Positions 1 through 6,723 of a stretch of DNA of 13,693 nucleotides are shown piece after piece. A program made the position numbers and the translations under genes. Numbering within the stretch: position 1 is the first letter of the stretch; each line of letters starts with the position of its first letter. The stretch spans positions 1 through 13,693 of the forward strand of contig CAZOVK010000065.1 of the NCBI GenBank assembly GCA_964583165.1, given 5' to 3'. This stretch comes from CAZOVK01 sp964583165. Lineage in GTDB: Bacteria > Bacillota > Clostridia > Lachnospirales > WRAX01. The notes under the pieces are model-generated. The model saw nothing but the letters and a program-made list of their open reading frames with translations. It did no database searches and had not been told where the DNA came from.

Positions 1-1
1 T

Positions 2-1096
2 ATTCAACAACGAAAAACCAACCTGTCGCGCGGTTGTACGGTTGATATGAAGAACGACCGCTTTACCGTCCGTGAAGAGGTGGCGTTGCCGGGCGGCAAG
101 CCCAATATCAAGAGCATACTCGCCGCCAGTGCTACAATTTTGAATAGGGATGTTAAGGTCATGGCGGGGCGCGTTTCTGTGTCGGGCGAAGTGGCCGTTA
201 AAGTCATTTACCGCGGTGACGAAGACGACGGTATAATTGAGTTTGTGGATTATGAGTTGCCGTTTTCGGGCGTGATTGAAGCGGGTTCGGCTAAAGACGG
301 CATGAACGCCGATGTCCGCATGAGGATAACAGACCAATTCGTTCAAGAACGCGCGGACGCCGATGGTGAATCGCGGCTTCTTGATATGGAAATGACAGTC
401 GCGGCGCATGTAAAACTCCAGTATCAGTCAGAAATGCAGGTCGTTGAGGACGCATACGCGATTGGGCGTGAGCTGACACTCGTTAAAGAAAACATCACCT
501 ACCCACGCACAGTCTGCCGCAACCGCAATCAAGTGTCCATCAAAGAAGGTCTCTCCCTCACGGGCAACGCCCCCGACATACTCCAAATTTTCAACGTAAC
601 GGGTCGCCCCACGATTGATGCAGTGACAGAAATCGAGGATAAGGTCATTGTAGAGGGCATGATTGCCGCTGACGTATTGTACATAGCTAAAAACGATAAC
701 GCCCCCCTCTTCTGCCACAGCGCGCAAGTGCCGTTTCGTCAGGTTATCGAAACCAAAGGCGCAAGCTCGGGCATGAACGCGAATGTCGAAGCCACGGTTG
801 ACCACATAGGCTTCAACATGCTGTCTGACCGCGAGATGGAATTAAGGTTTATGGTCAGCTTCAACACCACAGTCACCGAAGAGCAGTCAGCCGTGTTGGT
901 CACTGACGTTGTAATGACCGAGAATGAAACGGGCGCGAATATCGCTTCCATTACAATCTATGTCGCGTCAGCCAATGAAACGCTTTGGGATATCGCCAAG
1001 CGTTATAATACCACAACAGCCGATTTGTGTGAGCTGAACGAGATAGAGCCAGACACAATCGTCCGCGCCGGACAGAAATTTTTGATAGTGAAATAA
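2..1096 (+). CDS. sipL: SipL-like spore morphogenesis protein (SPOCS + LysM), 5' end cut by window edge
   Basis: The frame is open to the left edge. The first ATG, at 47, has no Shine-Dalgarno sequence before it, so the true start lies outside the window and an N-terminal part is missing. Numbering from the ATG at 47, two SPOCS (DUF3794) domains are visible at about residues 6-135 and 163-285. Each contains the family's KPxI/APDI-like opening, a 'VxGxVxVxVxY' strand pair and the 'PF..VIE....GMNA.V' motif. A LysM domain follows at about 303-348 and ends the protein. This order matches SipL, the Clostridium protein that anchors spore coat assembly by binding SpoIVA; known SipL proteins are about 500 residues, so roughly one N-terminal domain is probably lost here. 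Other DUF3794-LysM proteins of unknown role have the same layout, so the SipL name is likely but not certain. The gene stands apart from other sporulation genes in this window. Confidence 0.85.
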   Translation: MQQRKTNLSRGCTVDMKNDRFTVREEVALPGGKPNIKSILAASATILNRDVKVMAGRVSVSGEVAVKVIYRGDEDDGIIEFVDYELPFSGVIEAGSAKDGMNADVRMRITDQFVQERADADGESRLLDMEMTVAAHVKLQYQSEMQVVEDAYAIGRELTLVKENITYPRTVCRNRNQVSIKEGLSLTGNAPDILQIFNVTGRPTIDAVTEIEDKVIVEGMIAADVLYIAKNDNAPLFCHSAQVPFRQVIETKGASSGMNANVEATVDHIGFNMLSDREMELRFMVSFNTTVTEEQSAVLVTDVVMTENETGANIASITIYVASANETLWDIAKRYNTTTADLCELNEIEPDTIVRAGQKFLIVK

Positions 1097-1163
1097 AAGC
1101 TTTACGACCGATAAACTTTATGATATTGTTATCGTATATACTCACGAAAAGTAGTTCAATGGA

Positions 1164-1168
1164 AGGGG
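1164..1168 (+). promoter_or_regulatory. Ribosome binding site deciding the start at 1176
   Basis: AGGGG lies 7 bases before the ATG at 1176, and only 1 base before the in-frame TTG at 1170, which excludes the TTG as start. A second ATG directly after it (1179) is a possible alternative. Confidence 0.65.
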
Positions 1169-1175
1169 ATTGCAG

Positions 1176-1625
1176 ATGATGAAAGAAGAACGCATGAGAG
1201 TATTAAAGATGGTAGAGGAAGGCAAAATCAGTGTCGCCGAAGCCACAGAACTTTTAGAAGCGCTTAGCCTCTCGAAAGGGAATACGGATGCCTCCAAGGA
1301 TTTCCAGGAGAAGGTAACGCGTCTTAGCGCGAACGCCGAGAGCCTTGCCCGCGACTTAGGCGGCAAGATGGAAGAAGCTTTCCGCGATATGGAGCCGAAA
1401 ATCAAGAAGGCGACAAAGGTCGTTGTCGAGAAGACAGCCGCCATTGTTGAAGAGATTTCGCGCAACCTTAACGAAAGCCTCAAGAATCTTGAAAAGGTTA
1501 CTTCCGAGTGCGGCGAAGAATGCTGCTGCGAAGAAGAATGCGGCTGCTGTGAAGAGCAAGAATGTGCTCCGTCTGATGAGCCTTGCGAATGCTGCGAGGA
1601 TGACAACGAGAATTTGCCTAACTAG
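1176..1625 (+). CDS. SHOCT-like/YvlB N-terminal domain protein with cysteine-rich acidic tail
   Basis: This is a 149-residue protein. I chose the ATG at 1176 over the in-frame TTG at 1170 because AGGGG at 1164-1168 sits 7 bases before it. Residues 3-31 match the short helical domain at the N-terminus of YvlB/LiaX-type and DUF2089-related proteins (ERMRVLKMVEEGKIS, then EATELLEALS). Residues 40-109 look like amphipathic helix or coiled coil, with many Lys, Glu and Ala. Residues 111-140 are exceptional: 11 cysteines, several in CC or CCC runs, among Glu and Asp. This looks like a metal-binding or redox tail, but that is inference. In related proteins the N-terminal domain is linked to envelope stress responses or anti-sigma-like factors. 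No membrane segment or signal peptide is visible. The gene stands alone between sipL and a strong terminator. Function unknown. Confidence 0.8.
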   Translation: MMKEERMRVLKMVEEGKISVAEATELLEALSLSKGNTDASKDFQEKVTRLSANAESLARDLGGKMEEAFRDMEPKIKKATKVVVEKTAAIVEEISRNLNESLKNLEKVTSECGEECCCEEECGCCEEQECAPSDEPCECCEDDNENLPN

Positions 1626-1636
1626 TATCCATAATT

Positions 1637-1680
1637 AACAAACCCCGCCTAACATATGTCAAACCGGCGGGGTTTGTTTT
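1637..1680 (+). terminator. Rho-independent terminator after the Cys-tail gene
   Basis: A perfect 13-bp inverted repeat pairs 1637-1649 with 1666-1678 around a 16-base loop. It ends in a T-rich run (GTTTT, then ATTTATG). The GC core is CCCCGCC/GGCGGGG. It begins 12 bases after the stop at 1625. Because the outer pairs are A:T, it could also work in reverse, but no gene approaches from that side. Confidence 0.88.
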
Positions 1681-1701
1681 ATTTATGTAATGGTGTATTG
1701 A

Positions 1702-1730
1702 TTGACAACAAATGCGGCGTATGATATACA
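1702..1730 (+). promoter_or_regulatory. Near-consensus vegetative promoter for the repeat-bearing membrane protein
   Basis: The -35 box is TTGACA (1702-1707), spacing is 17 bases, and the -10 box is TATACA (1725-1730). A TG at 1722-1723 makes it an extended -10. This is the best SigA-type promoter in the window, about 40 bases upstream of the start at 1773 and just after the preceding terminator, so the gene is an independent unit that is likely well expressed. Confidence 0.8.
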
Positions 1731-1772
1731 ATATCTATACTTTTACCATTACAACGTGTCAGGGAGGGGCTT

Positions 1773-2747
1773 ATGGGCAAGAAAGTCTATGACAACAGCG
1801 GTAATCACGTGGGATACGAATATGACGACGGCCAAATCAAGGATTTAGGCGGCAACTATGTTGGGCGGCGCGGTGATGACGGCGCGTTTTATGACGCTAG
1901 GGGTAATCACGCCGGGTATGTGGGTTCACAGGGTGAAGTTTATAACTCCAGAGGAGAATACGCAGGGCGGCAAGGCGTGCCGTTTGATATGCGGGGGAAC
2001 AATTCGGATTCAATGTCTTATAAGCCCTCGTCCGAACCTAACCCCGCCGAGTCATATGAACGGGCTAAATCGAATATGGCAGGGATAGTTGCCATTTTGA
2101 GCATACCCGGTGTTATCGGCTTGATTGTCGCTTGTTTGGCTTGCGGTTTGTTGCTCGGTATTATGTATCTGGGCGTGTTGTATGGCGAAGTCATATACAA
2201 TCCGTTTAGGTATAAGGAGCTTTACATAATATTGGGTGGTTTTGTCGCACTTACTGTTGAATATATCTATGAAAAGATAAGTATGGCAAAACGCGGCAAA
2301 AAACGCACCAGCTCTCTATTGACAGTCGGCGGCTGTCTTGCGCTATTTTTGGGCTTTTTCATGTATCTAAACTTCACATTGGGCTTTATCGGCATATGGG
2401 CATTCCCGCTGGACTTTATGGCAGGTGATATGCGCCCCGAACTATTGAGCGGCTTGGGGAACTTGCCCGCTGTTGAAAATGTTTATAAAGCGTTTATCGA
2501 TTTCAAGTTGAGTCTGCCCGTTGTTGGTGTTGATGACGGGGTTTATCCCTTCTTCTCACAAAATCTCGCCATATGGTTCGGCGGTATGCACCCTATACTG
2601 GGTGGGATTTGTTCGTTCTTCTCTGTGATTTTGATTGTTATACTTATGGTTCTTTGGATTCTGTTGTCATTTGTTTTACCTATTCTGTTACCGATTTTCG
2701 CCGTCTTTGTTTTCATAATATTCATGGCTAAACTGCTCCGTTTGTAG
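1773..2747 (+). CDS. Multi-pass membrane protein with N-terminal Gly/Tyr/Asp short repeats
   Basis: This 324-residue protein starts at an ATG 4 bases after a strong AGGGAGGGG ribosome site. Residues 5-68 hold four degenerate repeats of about 16 residues with the pattern 'YD.rGNhaGy...dG', and a partial fifth runs to about 76. The pattern resembles beta-flower-type repeat domains attached to membrane proteins in other bacteria; I base this on pattern alone. After a polar linker (77-100), hydrophobic segments lie at about 103-137, 149-166, 183-210 and 275-318, giving some five to seven membrane passes. The stretch 211-272 between them has few charges and may be an extracytoplasmic loop. No catalytic motif is seen. 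The gene has its own strong promoter and no obvious operon partner. The N-terminal repeats lack a signal peptide and are probably cytoplasmic. Function unknown. Confidence 0.8.
   Translation: MGKKVYDNSGNHVGYEYDDGQIKDLGGNYVGRRGDDGAFYDARGNHAGYVGSQGEVYNSRGEYAGRQGVPFDMRGNNSDSMSYKPSSEPNPAESYERAKSNMAGIVAILSIPGVIGLIVACLACGLLLGIMYLGVLYGEVIYNPFRYKELYIILGGFVALTVEYIYEKISMAKRGKKRTSSLLTVGGCLALFLGFFMYLNFTLGFIGIWAFPLDFMAGDMRPELLSGLGNLPAVENVYKAFIDFKLSLPVVGVDDGVYPFFSQNLAIWFGGMHPILGGICSFFSVILIVILMVLWILLSFVLPILLPIFAVFVFIIFMAKLLRL
1785..2000 (+). repeat. Tandem short protein repeats, 4-5 units
   Basis: The encoded units begin at residues 5, 22, 39 and 56, with a partial unit at about 69. Each has a hydrophobic-aromatic pair, then D/N-x-x-G-N/E-x-x-G and a turn 'DG' or 'QG'. 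Some DNA identity remains between unit 1 and unit 3 (GGTAATCACG occurs in both), which suggests origin by internal duplication. Confidence 0.75.
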
Positions 2748-2788
2748 ATTTTTGTAACAGGATTGTCATGTGCGGCGTAACAGAGCTA

Positions 2789-2817
2789 TTGCAAAAACAC
2801 GCGAAATAGTATAGAAT
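2789..2817 (+). promoter_or_regulatory. Probable promoter for the SLH protein / LysM-G5 unit
   Basis: TTGCAA (2789-2794), a 17-base spacer and TAGAAT (2812-2817) give a reasonable SigA-type promoter. Transcription would begin near 2824, leaving a short leader before the ribosome site at 2840. This also argues against the in-frame ATG at 2828 as the start. Confidence 0.55.
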
Positions 2818-2839
2818 ATGATAAACTATGGATTATATT

Positions 2840-2844
2840 GGAGG
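2840..2844 (+). promoter_or_regulatory. Ribosome binding site deciding the start at 2849
   Basis: GGAGG lies 4 bases before the ATG at 2849. The upstream ATG at 2828 has no such site. Starting at 2849 also places a proper signal peptide at the N-terminus. Confidence 0.75.
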
Positions 2845-2848
2845 TCAT

Positions 2849-4837
2849 ATGAAATCATCCCGCGAAAAGATACTGGCGCGTGTAATCAGTGCCGTTATGG
2901 CAATCGTAATATGCGTTGGCTTGGCAGCGTCGGGTTCCGTCACAGCCGAAGCCATGACTTTTAAGGATATACCCGCATCGCATTGGGCATATGCGGCGGT
3001 CAACCGCGTTTCTAACTGGGGGCTTATGGTTGGCGATTTGGAGGGTAATTTCCGCCCTAATGATTTTATCGACAAATTCGATACTTCGCGCGTGCTTGCG
3101 CGTATTTTGGGCTACAAAAGCACGGGCGCGACTGCGACCGAACAGCAGTATTACGAACAATGCTATAACAACCGCAAGACCTATATCACACTCTATGTGA
3201 ACAAGTTCAAACGCTGGAATACCACGGCGAATTATGAGATTGCTTATTTGCTTGAAAAAGGTGTTTTAGCTGAAGAAGATTTGAATCAATTTGTCATTGT
3301 TTCTAATAATGAAGAGCGTTTACGTGCGCTGAACCGCGAAGAAATCGCCGTTTTTCTTGTACGCCTGCTCGGTAGAACGAACACGGCTCTTTCCACACCT
3401 ACGGGCGCTAAGTTTGCTGACGACGCAAGTATCAGCTCTTCGGCCAAACCGTATGTCTATTATCTGCGCTCAATCGGCGTAATCTCTGGCGACAGCTCTA
3501 ACAGCTATAACCCCAAAGATGCCGTCACTCGCGCGACTTTGGCTGTATTTATCGACAAGATTTACCCCATTATAAACCCGTCGGTGGCTACAACCACGCC
3601 TTCAACCAGCGCGACACCAACTTCTACCCCCACAACTCCGTCGTCTAACTATGAAACTATATCGGGCACGATTGTGAAGCTTTATCCCGCGCTAAAGGCC
3701 GTTGAGATTGCGTCAACAGATGCGAAATATAACAACAAGATACTGCTGACAAGCTCATCTTGCATCATTCGTATCGGCTCAGATACGAAGACGTTCACAG
3801 ACTTGACTGAAAACAGCGCATTTTCTGGCGTTGTGTCGAACAACGAGTTGATTTCGATTACGGTTGGTTCTACGGCTGTAGCTACGCCAACGCCCATAAC
3901 GTCAACAGAGCGTTTCACGATTGAGGGCATAGTTAACGCCACGCGCACGGCTGGTGGCAACTATATCGATATCGACCTACAGATATTGAATCCGCGTGGT
4001 GAAGTCACGACACAGACCTACACTCTGCTTGTGACGAGCGGAACGACCATTAAGCGCGGCGATACAACTGTCAGTTTCGCTTCTATACTCAAAGGTGATA
4101 TTGTGACGGCTGTATACAGTGGCAACACTGCCGTTTCGCTTACAATGGACGTTAAGGATAAGACAGTCACTGGTACTCTTGTTGACAAGAAGATTCTGGA
4201 ACTCACAAATACCCCGATTCTCGTAGTTGAGGATTCGACAGGCAAGCAGACGAACTTCAAGGTCACGGCGAACTCCAAGATTACGCGCCGCACACTCGGC
4301 ACAATTTCATGGAATGAACTGCGCATAGGTGACAGCATCACGGTCACATCACAATATGACGCAATCGTGACGGCTGATGCTAGCGGTTCGCTCTCGAACG
4401 CCGAACTGACGATAGAATCGCTGACTATCTCGCGCAATGAAGCTTATGTTATGGCGCGTAACACGAATGGTATTGTCAAGAAATACCCAATAATCCCGAC
4501 TAATGTTGACGCATACTCTATCCGCGTCGGCTCAAAGATTGTCGTTCGCCTAGACAGTCAAGAGATTTTGTATATAACAAGCAGTACCGCCCCCACCTCA
4601 GATATCGTGATGGGTACGGTCACAAGCGTAACGCGCACAACGATAACGATACGCGTTGACAACTCTACGTATAATGCGCCGCGCGACTATCAGTATAACG
4701 ATAGTACAATTTTCACTGACGCGCGTACAGGCGGCCGCGTGACTTCCGCTAGGGTTGATGTCGGCATGGTTGTTACGATTTCGGTAACATCGGCTAATTC
4801 AACACTCGCGACAGCCGTTACTATTCTACAGTATTAA
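2849..4837 (+). CDS. Secreted SLH-domain protein with about five beta-rich repeats
   Basis: This 662-residue protein starts at the ATG at 2849. Residues 1-35 form a signal peptide: basic N-terminus, hydrophobic core, and AEA before the likely cleavage. SLH domain 1 is at about 37-89 (FKDIPASHWAYAAVNR). A weaker SLH-like segment is at about 123-176 (NREEIAVFLVRLLGR), and SLH 3 at about 187-243 (FADD, then VTRATLAVFIDKIYP). A Thr/Pro/Ser linker at 244-268 leads to five beta-rich units at about 269-342, 355-434, 437-510, 519-579 and 585-662. These follow a recurring scheme: 'G-x-V' strand, Ile/Val strand, polar turn, then 'GD.I/V.V' strand. SLH domains normally bind secondary wall polymer, so the mature protein is probably displayed at the cell surface. 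The repeats are OB- or DUF5666-like in pattern, with no catalytic residues recognised. The lysm-G5 gene follows 32 bases later and is probably co-transcribed. Confidence 0.88.
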   Translation: MKSSREKILARVISAVMAIVICVGLAASGSVTAEAMTFKDIPASHWAYAAVNRVSNWGLMVGDLEGNFRPNDFIDKFDTSRVLARILGYKSTGATATEQQYYEQCYNNRKTYITLYVNKFKRWNTTANYEIAYLLEKGVLAEEDLNQFVIVSNNEERLRALNREEIAVFLVRLLGRTNTALSTPTGAKFADDASISSSAKPYVYYLRSIGVISGDSSNSYNPKDAVTRATLAVFIDKIYPIINPSVATTTPSTSATPTSTPTTPSSNYETISGTIVKLYPALKAVEIASTDAKYNNKILLTSSSCIIRIGSDTKTFTDLTENSAFSGVVSNNELISITVGSTAVATPTPITSTERFTIEGIVNATRTAGGNYIDIDLQILNPRGEVTTQTYTLLVTSGTTIKRGDTTVSFASILKGDIVTAVYSGNTAVSLTMDVKDKTVTGTLVDKKILELTNTPILVVEDSTGKQTNFKVTANSKITRRTLGTISWNELRIGDSITVTSQYDAIVTADASGSLSNAELTIESLTISRNEAYVMARNTNGIVKKYPIIPTNVDAYSIRVGSKIVVRLDSQEILYITSSTAPTSDIVMGTVTSVTRTTITIRVDNSTYNAPRDYQYNDSTIFTDARTGGRVTSARVDVGMVVTISVTSANSTLATAVTILQY

Positions 4838-4869
4838 AGATACTTCTATAAACACCAGTTGGAGGGCGT

Positions 4870-5994
4870 ATGTCGTCCAGTAAACCCGAACGAAAAACCA
4901 ACGCGCAAACATCCAAGCCCGCCGCAAAGCAACAGCGCGGCGCGGTTTGGAGTTTTGCGCATTTTTTCATGGACGCTGCAGAGCTTATCGGCTATATGTT
5001 AAGCCCGCCCAAAAAGCGCGTGCCAAAACTGGAGCGCAAAAAACGCATTTTCATGTTTTGGGGGCTTTGTGCGTTGATTGTCGCGATTTTGATTGCGCTC
5101 GTTTTTGGAGTGGTTTATGCGTTCACGAACAAAAACGCACAGAGTGTGTATCTGAACGAAAAATACATAGGCACAATCAGCGACAAAAAGGTAACACCAG
5201 AGAATCTCACGGAAGCAGTTCTTGCAAAACTCAAAGCCGATTTACGCACCGATATTAAGCTTTCGGGCGAGATTACAACAAAGCTTGTTCACGCCAAGAA
5301 AGAGGATTTGGTTACGACAGAATATTTGACTAAACTGTTATGCGTCGAATATGATTATACGGTCGCGGCTTGTGTGATTAAGGTTGATGGGCGCGAAATG
5401 GCTGTTGTCGCGAATCAGAGTGTTGCAAATACGGTGTTCGATAACCTAAAATCCCGCTATAAACAGGCTGATTTGAATATTACACGTTCTGAATTCGTTG
5501 AAGACGTGAAGGCCGAAACGGTTTATGTTAAATCAAGTGTCATTGTTGAACCTGACGAGGCAGAACGTATTCTTGATGTTACAACCGAAGCCGAGAAAAC
5601 GTATGTTGTTAAAAGTGGCGATAACCTCACGAAGATAGCCGTCAACAATGGTATGACGCTAGAAAATTTGCTTAAAGTGAACCCCGGTGTGGATATAGCC
5701 ATACCGCTTAAAATCGGGCAAGAGTTGACGCTAATCATGCCACGCCCATTGGTTTCTGTTCGGACGTTTGAAACATTCACCTACCTCGAAGTGCTCAAGA
5801 AGCAGACAGAAACCGTCCAGAATGACACCAAACCGCGCGGTTCATCACAGGTTCTGCGCCAAGGCAAGGATGGGCAACAGCTCGTGACGAGCGAAATCAT
5901 CCGTGTGAACGGCTTCGAGGAAGAAACGAAGGTCATTTCCACCGAAACGACCATTGAACCGATTAACGAGATAATCGAAATCGGCACCAAATAA
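4870..5994 (+). CDS. Membrane-anchored LysM-G5 protein without a peptidase domain
   Basis: This 374-residue protein starts at an ATG preceded by GGAGG (4861-4865). A basic, disordered cytoplasmic part (1-59) leads to one membrane segment at about 60-86. The extracytoplasmic part begins with a region (90-235) of the kind found before LysM in Clostridial M23 peptidases: a 'V.LN.KYIGTISDKK' opening and a second similar module near 165-215 (KVDGREMAVVANQ). LysM is at about 244-291 (TYVVKSGDNLTKIA), and a G5 domain at about 297-374 (VRTFETFTY, then QLVTSEIIRVNG). In the best-known relatives an M23 endopeptidase follows G5, but here the protein stops right after it with no visible remnant. It therefore probably binds peptidoglycan or N-acetylglucosamine-containing polymer without cutting it. 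It lies 32 bases after the SLH gene, with no terminator between, so an operon is likely. The G5 call is by pattern. Confidence 0.86.
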   Translation: MSSSKPERKTNAQTSKPAAKQQRGAVWSFAHFFMDAAELIGYMLSPPKKRVPKLERKKRIFMFWGLCALIVAILIALVFGVVYAFTNKNAQSVYLNEKYIGTISDKKVTPENLTEAVLAKLKADLRTDIKLSGEITTKLVHAKKEDLVTTEYLTKLLCVEYDYTVAACVIKVDGREMAVVANQSVANTVFDNLKSRYKQADLNITRSEFVEDVKAETVYVKSSVIVEPDEAERILDVTTEAEKTYVVKSGDNLTKIAVNNGMTLENLLKVNPGVDIAIPLKIGQELTLIMPRPLVSVRTFETFTYLEVLKKQTETVQNDTKPRGSSQVLRQGKDGQQLVTSEIIRVNGFEEETKVISTETTIEPINEIIEIGTK

Positions 5995-6002
5995 TAAGCA
6001 AA

Positions 6003-6018
6003 GGCGGCTTTGGCCGCC
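6003..6018. terminator. GC-rich hairpin between convergent genes
   Basis: GGCGGC (6003-6008) pairs with GCCGCC (6013-6018) around a TTTG loop. On the plus strand no T-run follows. On the minus strand the hairpin is followed by TTTGCTTATTATTT, so it is better placed to end the transglycosylase transcript. It may still slow plus-strand transcription from the LysM-G5 gene. Confidence 0.6.
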
Positions 6019-6033
6019 CCTTAGTACGTTATG

Positions 6034-6642
6034 TTATACACTCTTATTTTCGCTATATTTCTGTAGTATATATTGTTTCTGGTATTCCAACACCTTGGGT
6101 ATGTAGCCCTGCGTTTCGGCAAAAGGCGGAACACCGCCGTATTTCTCAACATTACCCGGTCCTGCATTATAGGCCGCAAGCGCCAGCTCAACATCTCCAC
6201 CGTAGCGCGTGAGCATTTCGGATAGGTAACGCGTGCCGCCGTTGATGTTCTGTGTCACATCAAACGCGTTGGTCACGCCAAGACCCGCCGCCGTACCGGG
6301 CATGAGTTGCATAAGCCCCATAGCGCCCGCGCTTGACACGGCTGTTGTGTCATATCCGCTCTCTTGCTTGATGACCGCCTTAATCAGACTCTCGTCAACG
6401 CCGTATTTCGCAGACGCTTCAGAAATCGCCGTTGAAATCGTCGTGCTTACATCACTCGGAAGTGCGGCGGTTTGATTCAGGTATGTTGTGAACACATCCG
6501 CGAAACTCTCCGTCGTTTCTTCCGTTACGGGTGAATCGGTCGCGCGCGTGTCGTGTTTCACAAGTTGAATGCCATAAGGCATTTTGCTTTGTATTCGGGC
6601 GATAATATCGTTATAGACATTTGCGGGGTTGAAACTAATCAT
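6034..6642 (-). CDS. Lytic transglycosylase (SLT/GH23 fold), no signal peptide
   Basis: This 202-residue enzyme is the only minus-strand gene. GAGG lies 6 bases before its ATG. The C-terminal two thirds (about 66-192) is an SLT domain of the Slt70 C-terminal/MltE type. The catalytic Glu is E94 in 'IKQESGY', followed by 'GAMGLMQLMPGTA' (106-118), 'NINGGTRYL' (132-140) and 'AYNAGPGNV' (157-165), all intact. The family cleaves the MurNAc-GlcNAc bond of peptidoglycan to leave 1,6-anhydro ends. The N-terminal 65 residues are polar and contain no hydrophobic signal segment, so export is not explained by the general secretion route. Family members encoded without a signal peptide occur in Gram-positives and some are tied to flagella or spores; a non-classical exit or spore role is possible here. 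It converges on the LysM-G5 gene and diverges from mutS2. Confidence 0.93.
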   Translation of the reverse strand: MISFNPANVYNDIIARIQSKMPYGIQLVKHDTRATDSPVTEETTESFADVFTTYLNQTAALPSDVSTTISTAISEASAKYGVDESLIKAVIKQESGYDTTAVSSAGAMGLMQLMPGTAAGLGVTNAFDVTQNINGGTRYLSEMLTRYGGDVELALAAYNAGPGNVEKYGGVPPFAETQGYIPKVLEYQKQYILQKYSENKSV

Positions 6643-6670
6643 GCCACACCTCGTTTTATACTATAGTTGT

Positions 6671-6699
6671 ATTGTAACCCAAAATCATGAAATAATCAA
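6671..6699 (-). promoter_or_regulatory. Promoter for the lytic transglycosylase
   Basis: Read on the minus strand: TTGATT (6699-6694), 17 bases, TACAAT (6676-6671). The likely transcription start is about 20-25 bases before the ATG at 6642. It lies inside the 81-base gap shared with mutS2, so the two genes may compete for polymerase. A clear mutS2 promoter was not found in that gap. Confidence 0.55.
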
Positions 6700-6723
6700 C
6701 ACCTTTTGTATAAAGGAGTAACT

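Noticed and set aside
428..805. Minus-strand open frame of 125 codons inside the sipL-like gene
   Set aside because: It is a shadow of two conserved SPOCS domains, without a start context.
1097..1175. Promoter for the Cys-tail gene
   Set aside because: TATACT at 1137-1142 could be a -10 box, but no acceptable -35 box lies 15-19 bases upstream, so I do not list it. The gene may use a sporulation-type sigma factor or read-through from sipL.
1142..1606. Minus-strand open frame of 154 codons, Ser/His-rich
   Set aside because: It is the antisense shadow of the Cys-tail gene. Its Ser and His runs reflect the Glu and Cys codons of the real gene, and it has no ribosome site or family pattern.
2828..2848. 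Earlier ATG start for the SLH protein
   Set aside because: It has no ribosome site, almost overlaps the predicted transcription start, and places a GG-rich ribosome site inside the coding sequence.
4018..4437. Minus-strand open frame of 139 codons inside the SLH gene
   Set aside because: It is opposite the beta-rich repeats, whose Thr/Ser/Val-rich codons keep the reverse frame open.
6706..6723. TTG start for mutS2
   Set aside because: The ribosome site AAAGGAG lies after it and serves the ATG at 6724.
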